A stretch of 64,000 bases of DNA from Aedes albopictus (taxonomy: Eukaryota; Arthropoda; Insecta; Diptera; Culicidae). Shown here in pieces: positions 21,871-32,419 of the stretch (positions within the stretch are counted from its first letter, which is position 1; the number at the start of each line of letters is the position of its first letter). The stretch is taken from positions 448,361,204-448,425,203 of the forward strand of contig NC_085138.1 of the NCBI RefSeq assembly GCF_035046485.1. Reading direction: 5' to 3'. The notes under the pieces are model-generated. The model was not told where the DNA came from and did not search any database. It saw only the letters and a program-made list of their open reading frames with translations. The translations under genes and the position numbers were made by a program.

Positions 21871-24555
21871 TTCGGACGTTCGGTTGGATCGGAGGCTTTC
21901 AGGTCGGCTCGCAAGGCCTACCAGAAAGCTCTTCGGTCTGCTGAACGATCCGGCTGGAAAAACCTTTGTACAAATGTTTCCAGTCTGAGTGAAGCCAGTC
22001 GATTGAACAAAATCCTTGCAAAATCTAAGGATTTTCAAGTGAACGAACTTCGTTTGCCAAATGGTGATTTCACTTCCTCTGATGTGGAAGTTTTAGAATG
22101 TTTATTCAGTACACACTTCCCCGGATGTGTGGATATTACATCTTCGGATGAACCTGATGTCTTTTCTTGTAGTTATGATTCTTTAGCTTCGGCTCGGAGT
22201 ATCATAACTTTAGAATCGATTGAATGGGCACTTAATAGCTTTGCTCCTTTCAAATCTCCTGGGGCAGATGGGATTTATCCTATTTTGCTTCAGAAGGGAT
22301 TTGATCATTTCAAACATGTTTTGAAACAACTACTTGTTTGCAGTTTTGCTACAGGGTATATTCCCAAATCCTGGCGGGATATTACTGTGAAGTTTATTCC
22401 GAAAGTGGGTCGCGCGTCGTATGAAGAAGCAAAGAGCTTCAGACCTATCAGTTTGACCTCTTTTCTTCTGAAATGCTTAGAACGCATAGTCGATCATCAC
22501 ATCCGTGATGTTCATCTGGCCAATGTGCCTCTTCATGTGAACCAACATGCTTACCAATCTGGAAAGTCCACTGTGACTCTTTTACACAAAGTTGTTTACG
22601 ATATCGAGAAGGCATTCGCTCAAAAGCAATCCTGCTTGGGTGTTTTCTTAGATATCGAGGGTGCCTTTGACAACGTGCCTTTCGATGCCATATTGGAAGC
22701 CGCACGGGGTCATGGTATATCTCCAATGATTTCCAATTGGATTCACCAAATGCTCAAAAACCGACATCTCTTCTCGACATTGCGTCAAGCGGCGATTAGG
22801 AAATTGAGTGTTTGTGGATGCCCCCAAGGGGGAGTCTTATCACCACTTTTATGGAATCTCGTAGCAGATACGCTATTGAGGCAACTCAATAATAGCGGTT
22901 TTCCTACTTATGGTTTTGCCGACGACTACCTAACATTGTTAGTCGGTATGTGCATCAGCACCCTTTTCGACCTGATGCAAAACGCTCTTCAGGTAGTTGA
23001 GGGTTGGTGTCGCCAATATGGCCTTTCGGTAAATCCGAGTAAAACATCTATTGTTCTTTTCACGGAAAAGCGAAACCGTAATGGTGTTCGAACTTTACGT
23101 CTCTTTGATTCTGAAATCAATGTGACTGAACAGGTAAAGTACGTTGGAGTTATTCTTGATTCCAAGCTTTCCTGGACACCTCATGTTGAGTTCAGAATCA
23201 AGAAAGCTTGTATGGCCTTCGGGCAATGCCGGCGAACCTTTGGTACAACTTGGGGTCTAAAACCCAAGTATATCAAATGGATCTACACAACTGTTGTTCG
23301 GCCAATATTGGCATATGGATGTCTTGTGTGGTGGCAAAAGGGCGAAGTGAGAACGGTCCAATCAAAGTTAGGCCATCTCCAAAGGATGTGCTTAATGGCG
23401 ATGTCTGGAGCGTTCTCTTCAACTCCCACGGCAGCGCTCGAAGTTCTCTTTGACGTTGTCCCACTACACATTCATCTCAAACAAGAAGCACTTTCTTGCA
23501 CTTACCGTCTATGGGTACTCGGTTTACTAGAGGAAACTCCTGTGAACCGCAGTTCAACACACACCTCGTTGTTTCCACTTTTGGTGAATTGGGACAAAGT
23601 TGTCCTTGCTCCAAGTGATCTTACAATTGCTTGTAATTTTCCATATAGGAGATTTTCCACGAAATTCCCTTCCCGGGAAGAGTGGACATCTGGTTATCTG
23701 GAGAGAAGTATTTCAGACGGCATCGTATGTTACACTGATGGCTCCCTTCTAGAAGGTCGAGCAGGTGCTGGTGTTTATTCTCGTGAGCTAAGGCTGTATC
23801 AGTCTTATTCACTTGGCAGACACTGCACCGTTTTTCAGGCCAAAATCTTTGCTCTTATGTGCGGAGTGCAATCAGCACTTCAACAGCACGTAATGGGCAA
23901 AGTAATATACTTCTGTTCAGATAGCCAGGCTACTATTAAAGCACTTGCTTCGGCCAACTCCAGGTCGAAGATAGTTATCGCTTGTCGAACTCAAATTGAG
24001 GAGCTGAATTCAGCAAACGCTGTTCACCTTGTATGGGTACCTGGCCATTCTTCCATCGCTGGAAATGAATTGGCTGATGAGTTAGCTCGCACTGGAGCAT
24101 CACATGACTTCATTGGCCCTGAGCCAGCTATTCCGGTATCCAAGTGTTGGGTGAAGCTTCGGATTGACACCTGGGCTGCCACTCAGCACAAACAATACTG
24201 GAATAGTTTGGAGTCATGTCGTCAAACAAAATTGTATTGTACTGAGCCATCTCTAGGGGTGGCAAAGTATCTAACAAATCTGTCAAAGCAGAATTGCAGC
24301 ATGCTGGTCAAAGCATTGACTGGCCACTGCCGACTCAGTTATCACATGGCGAATATTCAGCAAGCTGATTCATTTGCATGTGATAGCTGTGAATCCGATT
24401 ATGGAACTTCGTATCATTTAATATGTAACTGTCCAGCTTTTGCGCAATTGCGTTTCCGAGTACTCGGGAAACACTTATTAAGTGAAACTGACTTCAGAAA
24501 CCTGAATCTTCAGGATGTTCTGTTGTTCTTGACCAGCTGTGGTAAAGAGCTATAG
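21871..24555 (+). CDS. LOA-type ORF2 fragment: reverse transcriptase plus RNase H
   Basis: An uninterrupted frame. The open frame begins at an ATG at 21796, but its first 25 codons are host flank; element sequence starts at 21871 (FGRSVGSEAFRSARK). Numbering from the 21796 ATG, the RT domain has the SPGADGIYP opening, the first catalytic Asp at 286 (DIEGAFDN), CPQGGVLSPLLWNLVA, and YGFADDYLT with FADD at 374-377. An RNase H domain follows: YTDGS (Asp648), CSDSQA (Asp709), VPGHSS (His751) and ELADELA (Asp761). The usual catalytic Glu of the FQAE motif is Lys683 here (FQAKIF), so the RNase H is probably inactive. A Cys/His cluster near the C-terminus (CDSCESDYGTSYHLICNC) follows. The AP endonuclease and ORF1 are absent. 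RT activity is plausible on sequence, but there is no promoter and no complete protein. Confidence 0.95.
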   Translation, partial: FGRSVGSEAFRSARKAYQKALRSAERSGWKNLCTNVSSLSEASRLNKILAKSKDFQVNELRLPNGDFTSSDVEVLECLFSTHFPGCVDITSSDEPDVFSCSYDSLASARSIITLESIEWALNSFAPFKSPGADGIYPILLQKGFDHFKHVLKQLLVCSFATGYIPKSWRDITVKFIPKVGRASYEEAKSFRPISLTSFLLKCLERIVDHHIRDVHLANVPLHVNQHAYQSGKSTVTLLHKVVYDIEKAFAQKQSCLGVFLDIEGAFDNVPFDAILEAARGHGISPMISNWIHQMLKNRHLFSTLRQAAIRKLSVCGCPQGGVLSPLLWNLVADTLLRQLNNSGFPTYGFADDYLTLLVGMCISTLFDLMQNALQVVEGWCRQYGLSVNPSKTSIVLFTEKRNRNGVRTLRLFDSEINVTEQVKYVGVILDSKLSWTPHVEFRIKKACMAFGQCRRTFGTTWGLKPKYIKWIYTTVVRPILAYGCLVWWQKGEVRTVQSKLGHLQRMCLMAMSGAFSSTPTAALEVLFDVVPLHIHLKQEALSCTYRLWVLGLLEETPVNRSSTHTSLFPLLVNWDKVVLAPSDLTIACNFPYRRFSTKFPSREEWTSGYLERSISDGIVCYTDGSLLEGRAGAGVYSRELRLYQSYSLGRHCTVFQAKIFALMCGVQSALQQHVMGKVIYFCSDSQATIKALASANSRSKIVIACRTQIEELNSANAVHLVWVPGHSSIAGNELADELARTGASHDFIGPEPAIPVSKCWVKLRIDTWAATQHKQYWNSLESCRQTKLYCTEPSLGVAKYLTNLSKQNCSMLVKALTGHCRLSYHMANIQQADSFACDSCESDYGTSYHLICNCPAFAQLRFRVLGKHLLSETDFRNLNLQDVLLFLTSCGKEL

Positions 24556-24801
24556 GCTCTCTTTACGCTTTATGCATTATCACAGTGCCCTTCTCAGGGC
24601 GCTGTTCGAACCCATTGTGGCACGCTTTTGCGAGTATGACGATCCTATTCCCTTACCTGTCCTTTCCCATCTCCTATCATTTTTCCTTCCCTTCTCCGTC
24701 AGGTAAATGATGAATAGGCTCGTGTTCATGGCGATGGCACAAATTTCCCAAATGGAGGAGATCGTGCCTCTAGAGCCGACCTACTGATACCTGATACCTG
24801 A
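21871..24801 (+). mobile_element. 5'-truncated LOA/Lian-type non-LTR retrotransposon
   Basis: A 2.93-kb retrocopy. It starts inside ORF2, downstream of the endonuclease domain, and ends in a 3' UTR closed by TGATACC-type tandem repeats. It is flanked by the perfect 13-bp duplication TACCGTGAAGCGG (21858-21870 and 24802-24814), the signature of target-primed reverse transcription. Because the RT/RNase H frame is uninterrupted, this looks like a fairly recent insertion. An internally deleted, much older relative with the same 3' UTR lies at 41420-44590. Confidence 0.95.
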
Positions 24802-25027
24802 TACCGTGAAGCGGAGGTAATCTATCTATCGAACTACAGTTGGAATTTGTTATACATAGTATGTACATGGTATACCCACTATACGCCTACTGCGATTTCT
24901 GGCTTACATCTGATTATACAGTAATCTAATTAATCTTCAAAAAACTTTTGGAATAGTGGAAAGACAACACAGGGGAAATTGCAGTGGGCGTAAAGCGTAT
25001 GACACCAAATGTTTTACGAATCCTAAC

Positions 25028-25310
25028 CTTCTTCTTCTTATTCTTCTTCTGTATGGCTCTACGTTCCCACTGAAACTTAGCCTGCCTCTCTTTAACTTCG
25101 TGTTCTTTGAGCATTTCCACAGTTATTAATTGAAGGGCTTTCTTTGCCTGCCATTGCATGAATTTGTATATATTGTGAGACAAGTACAATGATACACTAT
25201 GTCCAGGGAGTGGCGAACATTTTCCCGACCGGAACGGGAATCGCGCCCGCCGTCTTCGGATTGGCGATCCATAGTACTATGTAGCACCGGATTACGGTAG
25301 CTACCACAGT
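25028..25310 (-). mobile_element. tRNA-derived SINE with GAA triplet tail (Feilai-like)
   Basis: On the minus strand: a degraded tRNA-like head (GATCGCCAATCCGAAGACGG, then GCGCGATTCCCGTTCC in the B-box position), a body with CAATGGCAGGCAAAGAAAGC and AATTAATAACTGTGGAAATG, and a tail of GAAGAAGAATAAGAAGAAGA. A tRNA head, a conserved body and a triplet tail is the published plan of the Aedes SINE Feilai; the family name is inference. Relatives or fragments lie at 17866, 20258, 56785 and 57180. Confidence 0.8.
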
Positions 25311-26200
25311 GACGGTGGTTTCGATACAATAAGTTATCCCTTACTGTCGTGCAGTCGATCCGAGTAGATGGTCGTTACAAACCAAAACAGCGGATGTTCG
25401 TATTACATACCTAACACATATAAGCTATGTTTCGTGATTGTAGCTTTAGTTCACATTGACTGTTCTTCGAAGCTTAAAGAGCAAAAGTACTTTATTAAGC
25501 TCTTATACAGCAACAATGTTAGTTGGGGTCATAACTAAACTGTGTTATCGAATTCCCCTCGGGATGCTTTGCTTTGTCAGAACCAGCGGCGAGACAGTAG
25601 ATAATGCCTCAAACAATGAGAGTCTGGATGGTTGCTGAGTGATAGGGCGGATGATGGTGGCATGGCATGCTACAGCCTCGCTCTGCGCTCAATTTGTGAG
25701 CGCGAATCTCTGCATCCCGCCGAGCCGGCTGCGACAAAGCGCACTCTATGGCTGCTTGGATGGCTGTCGGACGAACGATGCGAACAGGTTCAAATGTCGT
25801 TGATTCTTGGTCTTATGTGGACAAATTTCACCGATGCGGAACACCATATCACCACACCAAGATATGGGGTCAAGATATTTTCGTTGTTTCGTCGATTGGG
25901 TGGGTTCGGTCGGGGTGGGTCATCACTGGCTGTGGCGCGCGCGTTCCATGAAGAGGAAAGCTTTTCTCCCTGCATTTCCTTTTTGGGATTTTTCTTGCTG
26001 TTCAAGCAATGAGGCACCCATGATGTGGTAGTCAGGGTTTCTTTACTGTATTTTGGATCATAATACCTTACCTCAGAAGCTACAACATAATGCTGAAGAA
26101 AACTTTGATAGACAACACGTTGATAAACTTTCCATATGTTTATGCTTTGGGCTTAAAATGAGCCTGAATTTAAAAAAAAGGCATAAAAAGAGGTAATTTT
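25311..26200. other. Unassigned spacer
   Basis: No supported gene. Moderately GC-rich between 25560 and 25960 with several overlapping short frames and no recognisable domain or splice pattern. Confidence 0.45.
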
Positions 26201-26214
26201 ATGCATACATTAAG

Positions 26215-26648
26215 TCATTACTTAGGGGCTTGAGATCACCAAGGGGTTTTTCAGAGGAGCCTAAAAGGAGAAGGATTCAGGGGGTCTCAGGGATGTATTG
26301 GGAGGCTCTAGGGCTATTGAGACGGCTTACAATAAGTTTCATGACACTTCAGGGAAGTTTGAGATTTGTTTTAGAGGGATTAAACCCCTTTCGGAGCTGG
26401 TTCAGAAGGATGCAGGGAGCTCGAAGGCCGTACCTTAAACGCCCCTGAAAATCCCCTGAGACATTATGGAACATTCCTGGTTCCCTCTGAGGCCCCTGAA
26501 ACGCCACCTTAACCCACTGAAACCCCATGATACGCAACCGAGATTTCCATGGAGCACCCTTGAAACCAGAATCACTCTCAAAATCCTCTGAAACTCCCCT
26601 GAAACCCCCATGAGTTCTCCTAGAACCGTCCGTTGGTGGCAGTAGCTC
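26215..26648. repeat. Degenerate CCCCTGAAAC-type repeat
   Basis: The stretch is made of irregular variants of CCCCTGAAACCCC and, in its left half, the complementary GGGGTTTCAGAGG type (for example CCCCTGAAAATCCCCTGAGA near 26443, GAAACTCCCCTGAAACCCCC near 26589). It runs into an assembly gap. It differs in composition from the GGAATTCCT-type repeat elsewhere. Confidence 0.6.
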
Positions 26649-27148
26649 NNNNNNNNNNNNNNNNNNNNNNNNNNNNNNNNNNNNNNNNNNNNNNNNNNNN
26701 NNNNNNNNNNNNNNNNNNNNNNNNNNNNNNNNNNNNNNNNNNNNNNNNNNNNNNNNNNNNNNNNNNNNNNNNNNNNNNNNNNNNNNNNNNNNNNNNNNNN
26801 NNNNNNNNNNNNNNNNNNNNNNNNNNNNNNNNNNNNNNNNNNNNNNNNNNNNNNNNNNNNNNNNNNNNNNNNNNNNNNNNNNNNNNNNNNNNNNNNNNNN
26901 NNNNNNNNNNNNNNNNNNNNNNNNNNNNNNNNNNNNNNNNNNNNNNNNNNNNNNNNNNNNNNNNNNNNNNNNNNNNNNNNNNNNNNNNNNNNNNNNNNNN
27001 NNNNNNNNNNNNNNNNNNNNNNNNNNNNNNNNNNNNNNNNNNNNNNNNNNNNNNNNNNNNNNNNNNNNNNNNNNNNNNNNNNNNNNNNNNNNNNNNNNNN
27101 NNNNNNNNNNNNNNNNNNNNNNNNNNNNNNNNNNNNNNNNNNNNNNNN
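26649..27148. other. Assembly gap (500 N)
   Basis: Exactly 500 N. Open frames that appear to cross it are meaningless. Confidence 0.99.
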
Positions 27149-27164
27149 CTCTCTGGAGCCACCA

Positions 27165-27625
27165 AGTGTTGGTGTCAGCACAATCTTCCAATTGGTAGCA
27201 CGATTGGTGTGGTGTTCCTCTTGCGATGGGACTAGAGTACTCCACAGCAATCGCGATGATCAGAATGGCGAAACCCACAGTCGTTTTTACGGCACCATTG
27301 CGAAGGCCTACGGTATTATATTCCGTGTGTGCCAACCAACGGACTAGACGGAACGCGTTACTTCCAAACACCGATACTACTCACTCAAGCGGGCCTCTGG
27401 ATGGTTTCCCAGCATTTGCAATAGCACCAGCCCCTACCGCTTCCAAACCTCTGGTAAAACTCCTTCGTTCAGGCATTCCTGCATAACATCCCGGGAGCCT
27501 CTGCAATAGTTATTTTTAAGGCCAGTTTCGGAATTCCGTCTGGACCTGAGGCCTTACCTGCGCTAAGGGGTTATGAAATCCTCGCTAATTCCTCATCGAT
27601 AACCCTCGCCTCATGACCAGCTTAT
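27165..27625 (-). pseudogene. R1/jockey-like reverse transcriptase relic
   Basis: On the minus strand a KASGPDGIPKLALK segment (near 27540) matches the first conserved RT motif of R1/jockey-type elements, followed in shifted frames by EAPGMLCRNA, an FYQRFGS/KR segment, and further on LVRWLAHTEYNTVGLRNGAV, where R1-type RTs normally carry the ...LSDRQYGFR... block. Several stops and frameshifts interrupt it. The rest of the RT would lie in or beyond the adjacent gap. Clade assignment is tentative. Confidence 0.55.
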
Positions 27626-27629
27626 GAAA

Positions 27630-28069
27630 GGAAGCCTAGAGCTAGGATCATGACACGGGCTTTAACCTTTAACCTTTTATTTTGGTTTTATATGGTTCTA
27701 AGAATCTCTTCCAGGGTAGCCTTCTCCTAGCTCCTTCCTCAACCCGTGGCCACAGTGGCAAGAAATGGACCCAAAATCGTAACTTGTAGAAGCCGCTGGT
27801 TTGGAAAGGTATCATTCTATTTAAAAAAAAAACAAGGAATCGAATGGCGGTGGTCTCGTCTTGTAAAGGCTGCGGAAAATGTCCCATTTTGCCTTTTTCG
27901 CACTATTTAAGCGCAATACATAACAAATAATCAAAAATAAACCCCAGCCGCCGATATGTATCCCTGAAAAATGTACTACGGTAGATGTTATTCTCGATTG
28001 AAGTGAATGTGTGAAGTATTAGCCTAAATTAAAATTAACGAATAAAAAAGATATTGAAGTGAAACATGT
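27630..28069. other. Unassigned AT-rich spacer
   Basis: No gene or element ends recognised. GTCCCATTTTGCC near 27879 resembles a motif of the tandem repeat that follows, so the array may begin here in decayed form. Confidence 0.4.
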
Positions 28070-28805
28070 TTGCACTGTGCAGATATAATGCCCCATTTTA
28101 TTTACCCCATACTACTTATCAATTATGAAAAACTATTTCTTTTTTATAAATTTCAAACTTATTTCTATGTTTCCATGCACAACATACCAATCATGATGCA
28201 AACACTCTTAAAAATTGAGATTGAGTGGATTTCCACCATGACAGAGCATGGTATGTGGCCTATTTACCCCAATACTCCCTAATTTGCATGTTTTGGAGCA
28301 AAATTTGATCAAAAACAAATGAAGATCTCCGCTGATGATCTACATTCATGGAAAACGATCCATATTTTAATTGGTTGTGTTAATCACCGTTAACTGATAT
28401 TTATCATTTTTCATTGATATTTTTCGGTGAGCCAAAGAAAACACGCCTTTTATTTGTGTGACGTTTCGGCTTACTCTTTTCTTTCAGCCATCCTCATGCT
28501 GTTTTCGAAGATTCCATACAAATTATAGCAATCTTGATGAAAATACTCTTAAAACCAGATAGAGTTAGTATCCACCATTACAGAGCACAGGATGTGACTT
28601 ATTTTGCCACAATTCATCCTAATTCTCATGATTCGGTGCAAAACTTGAAGATCTCCGCTAATGATCTGCATCCATGAAAAACGTTCAATATTTTAATCTT
28701 TGCTTATCGACATCGAGGGTTGGCAATTTTCATGTTTCCCAGATCACGTTATTAGTGTCCCATTTTGCCCAATATTCCTTAAAACTATGAAAATTAATTT
28801 TTTTT

Positions 28806-29046
28806 GAATGAGTGTAATCAGTTTTGTACCTTTTAATTTCGCCCTATGTTGCTTATCCTTTGACAGATACGCGTATTTCGACTACCATTTGTAATCTTCC
28901 TCAGTGTCAGTTATCCACTCTATGCCCAAGGAAGTCAAGGAAATTTCCTTTACGAAAAGATCCTGGACCGACCGGAAATCGAACCCGTCACCCTCAGCAT
29001 GGTCATGCTGAATACCCGTGCATTTACCGCCTCGGCTATATGGACA
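28806..29046 (-). mobile_element. tRNA-derived SINE, family C
   Basis: On the minus strand: an A-box in TATAGCCGAGGCGGTAAATG, a B-box in GGGTTCGATTTCCGG, a body with GATCTTTTCGTAAAGGAAAT, then GATAACTGACACTGAGGAAG and a 3' part ending near ACTGATTACACTCATTC. The 3' part is the same sequence that forms both arms of the hairpin at 55967-56756. It sits inside a unit of the ~0.3-kb tandem repeat. Confidence 0.75.
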
Positions 29047-29189
29047 GAACATGGGTTGTGACCCCTACTTTACCCCCTAATTCACCATAATTTTCATGTT
29101 TTGGTGCATAACTTGACCAAGAAGCATTTGAAGATAACTGTCACTGATCGACATCTCTGTAAAATCGCTTGATATTATAGAAAAGATTA

Positions 29190-30031
29190 CACTAGTTTAC
29201 AAAATAAAACGAAAGTCGTGAACTTCTGTCAACGACCAAAATTTTTGAAGCATACTTTAGCGCTGATTTCGAAACCGTGCTTCAAAAAATTTTAAGTAGA
29301 ACAGTTTTTGAGTTTTAGCTCAATATCGAGTTTTACAACTTTTTAAAATATGGTATTTAATAAAATTCAAACATCTTGCGTTTTGATCAACCAATTTTAA
29401 ATCTTTTTCCATAAATTGAAAGCTGAATATAATACCATTCGATCATCTGAATGCAGGTTTTGCGTCAGATTGATGAAATTCAAGAGTTTTGGGGACGAAC
29501 TGTATCTCGTTTTTTAAGAGTACTTGCATCACGATTGCTCTGAGCTAGAAACTTTAAAAAGAACTCATTTTTTTACAATTACTAAGGAACATGGGGCAAA
29601 CGGAACATTATCGAGGCCGAGGAAAAAAAATACATTTCTTCTTAAATTTTTGGAAAATTTGCTAATATTTAACTCCTTAAATATTAGCAAATTTTCCAAA
29701 AATTTAAGAAGAAATGTATTTTTTTTTCAATAAGAAAAAAACAATATAAAAATTCTTTCTCAGCGTTTATTTGACATATCATATGTAAGCGAGTTACAGT
29801 AAAAATTTCAGCTCAACCGAAGCATTGATTACGGAGAATGAGATGTTTGTAGTGAGCGACTTTGCTTAAAAATAGAACAAAACTCGATTTCAAACCATCA
29901 ACCTTGTATGGAAAGTCGAAAAATTTCCACTCTACTGTAATTTTTTTCCTTCGCGTTTTCGAACTCAGGGCATGATTCTACACCAAAAACGATCATCGGC
30001 TTACCGAGTTCAAAAATGCTGTAAACTAGTG
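29190..30031 (-). mobile_element. PIF/Harbinger-like element, copy 2, with templated inverted insertion
   Basis: The same ends as copy 1 (CACTAGTTTACA and TGTAAACTAGTG) with TTA on both sides (29187-29189, 30032-30034). Relative to copy 1 it has about 175 extra bases in the centre: 29497-29619 is the inverted copy of the flanking tandem-repeat sequence 30071-30193, and about 29621-29733 is a palindrome whose arms duplicate neighbouring element sequence. No coding capacity. Confidence 0.85.
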
Positions 30032-30405
30032 TTATTAGATGTGAGAGTGGAACATTTTCATGTTGTCCAGGCCTCGATAATGTTCCGTTTTGCCCCATGT
30101 TCCTTAGTAATTGTAAAAAAATGAGTTCTTTTTAAAGAAGTTTCTAGCTCAGAGCAATCGTGATGCAAGTACTCTTAAAAACGAGATACAGTTAATTTCC
30201 CCAATGACAGAGCTCGGGATGTGACTTGTTTTGCACCAATTTTAACTATTCGATGCAAGACTTGACTTGTGCTTTTTGCATGAAGATCTCCGCTGATGAT
30301 CTACATCCATGAAAAGCGTTTACTATTTTAGCAAAGATTATCTACAACGAGAGATGAACATTTCCATATTTCCCAGACCAAGATAATATGTGCCATTTTG
30401 CCATG

Positions 30406-30522
30406 TGCGTAACTACAGCGCATTTGGCCCCTCAGCTCCAATGTCGTGCACGCTTGTTATGCACTACAGCCAGCGTGCTTGACATTGGAGCTGAGGGGCC
30501 AAATGCTCTGTGGTTACGCGCA
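30406..30522. mobile_element. Hairpin MITE (117 bp)
   Basis: An almost complete hairpin. TGCGTAACTACAGCGCATTT and GGCCCCTCAGCTCCAATGTC pair with GACATTGGAGCTGAGGGGCC and GCTCTGTGGTTACGCGCA. It is flanked by ATG on both sides and interrupts a unit of the ~0.3-kb tandem repeat (TTTTGCC before, CATTTTGCCCC after). Confidence 0.88.
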
Positions 30523-30669
30523 TGCATTTTGCCCCATATTTCTTAAGAACTATTAAAAATATTTTTTCATAAGTTTACCACTTTACCAGCTGTTTTTTAT
30601 GCAAATTATAACAATCACGATGCAAATACTTTTAACCCTTCTGGACGCGCGCTTCATTGATCCTTAAAC

Positions 30670-31880
30670 TGCACCGCGGTTTTAGTACTATCAATGACGC
30701 ATATTTTTTCCAAAGAGTTCAATGTTCTATCTCTCATAGTTAAAAAGATATTGGCTTTTTTCTTCAAAAAATCATTTTTTTAAGTCATATTTCAAAAAGA
30801 AGCAAATGGATTTTCAATCGCCGAATTGCATTGAAAAGATCGTTCTCTGTTCTATTGATGGTGAAAAAATTATGAGTACCTTTTTTGTTTGAAGCTTTTT
30901 ATTGAATTTTAAAAATAAGGTTTTTTACATAGAAAATCTGCTGTAACTATTAAAATCGATGAGATACAAGGTTGGCGTCTTCAACAATATTGTGAGTTTT
31001 TGGATGCTCTAAAAGTGCTCAGAACAAAGTAAAGCAAAAAAAAAACAATGCGTAAAATTATATTGAATAAAAACGGATTTTTATATGGAAAACAAAACAT
31101 TTCAAGAAAATTCAAATCGATTTTGTTAGATAGATCGAAGTAACCATGTCGAAAAAGTTTAAACTTGTTTATATTCTATATTCCGTCAATAGACTCAACT
31201 TAAAAAGTTATTTCTATCTAATTTCCGTCAATTAAATTTTAATTTTATCTCTTTAATTCATGGATAGCGAAAATGTAAATCACAGGTAAATATTGATGTT
31301 AACATAAAAGCCTAATTCGCGATATCTTACCAACATTGTGCCTTAATGCTGATGACAGTATAAATAAACATTGGTTCTAAAATGAAATTGATGACCATTT
31401 ATCAAGCTACTTTGATCTATCTAGCAAAGAAGAGTTAAATTTGCTTGAATTGTTTCGATGTCCATATAAAAATCCGTTTTTATTCAATATAATTTTATGC
31501 GTTGTTTGTTTCGCTATACTTTGTTCTGAGCACTTTCAGAGCATCCAAAAACTCACAATATTGTCGAAGACGCCAACTCTGCATCTCATCGATTTTAAGA
31601 GTTACAACTGATTTTCTGTGTAAAAACCGTATTTTTAAAATTTAATGAAAAGCTTCAAACAAAAAAGGTACTCACAATTTTTTCACCATCGATAGAACAA
31701 AGTACGATCTTTTCAATGCAATTCGGCGATTGAAAATCCATTTGCTCCTTTTTGAGATACGACTTTTTGAAAAAGGGGATTTTTTGAAGAAAAAGCCAAT
31801 ATCTTTTTAACAATGAGAGATAGAACATTGAGCTCTTTGGAAAAAATATGCGTCATTAACAGTACTAAAAGCGCTCGGAA
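30670..31880. mobile_element. Large foldback element (~1.2 kb, ~420-bp arms)
   Basis: The left arm (about 30675-31100) contains TTTTAGTACTATCAATGACG, TTGAAAATCCATTTGC-type blocks in complement, and AAAACGGATTTTTATATGG. The right arm (about 31472-31877) contains the complement of each in reverse order, ending CGTCATTAACAGTACTAAAA. Arms diverge by substitutions and small indels. The spacer (31100-31472) is AT-rich and non-coding. The left terminus is probably truncated relative to the right. Confidence 0.85.
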
Positions 31881-32202
31881 CGAAGTTTTTACGAGAAACA
31901 AATAGATTAAAAGTTATTGCAAGAAAACTGAATTTCATGGATCACCCTAACATGTTTATTTAAAAAAATATATAAGTTAGGAACCATAAGAGATAGAATA
32001 ATGGTTTCTTGGGCAAACTTGTTCCAACTAAGTTCTTTTACAGCTTTGTAGAACATTTTGTAAGCGTACATAAAACTAATCAATAGCAGATGTTTGCATC
32101 AGCTAAACTAGAGGGACCACCCTAATTTCACAATAATGAGAAAAAAGGTCGAAAAATATGAAGAAACTTTCCCAAAGACATCATGTATCTTAAACTTATA
32201 GT
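31881..32202. other. AT-rich spacer with possible repeat remnant
   Basis: No gene. GGATCACCCTAAC near 31940 and GGGACCACCCTAA near 32111 bracket about 180 bases and look like ends of a degraded element, but I could not confirm inverted termini. Confidence 0.4.
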
Positions 32203-32419
32203 TTAAGCGCTGTTTGCAGTTCACAAGGAATTTCTCAGCCTATCTTGATGCATGGGAAATTCCTTGCCTGAATCGCTCAAGAAACGGTATTTTCTTCTAT
32301 CGCAGTACGCAGTTGCGAAGAAATGACAGTTCAAATGGCAGTCACCGTAGAAAGTTTCTGCCAGGAATCACTCAAGAAGTTTCGTGAGCGATTCCTTTTG
32401 AACACGAAACAGCGCTTTA
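32203..32419. mobile_element. MITE with AAGCGCTGTTT ends (217 bp)
   Basis: The left end TTAAGCGCTGTTTGCAGTTC and the following CAAGGAATTTCTC are matched in inverted form by the right end (GAGCGATTCCTTTTGAACAC then GAAACAGCGCTTTA). The interior repeats the CAAGGAATTTC and GATTCCTTGC-type blocks. It is non-coding; target duplication is unclear. Confidence 0.72.

Larger units (their letters stand above)
28070..30640 (+). repeat. ~0.3-kb tandem repeat, interrupted by transposons
   Basis: The block GAAGATCTCCGCTGATGATC recurs in variant form at about 28321, 28648, 29130 and 30282. Each copy is preceded by ACTCTTAAAA and CCATGACAGAGC-type blocks and followed by AAAACG and TTTTGCCCCAT-type blocks in the same order. 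After subtracting the inserted SINE (28806-29046), the PIF-like element (29190-30031) and the hairpin MITE (30406-30522), spacing is roughly 250-330 bases. It is therefore a diverged head-to-tail array of at least four units that served as a target for several insertions. Confidence 0.75.

Noticed and set aside
26349..27371. Frames of 180-340 codons across the second assembly gap
   Set aside because: They consist mainly of N. Only the part right of the gap has an RT-like trace, annotated separately as a relic.
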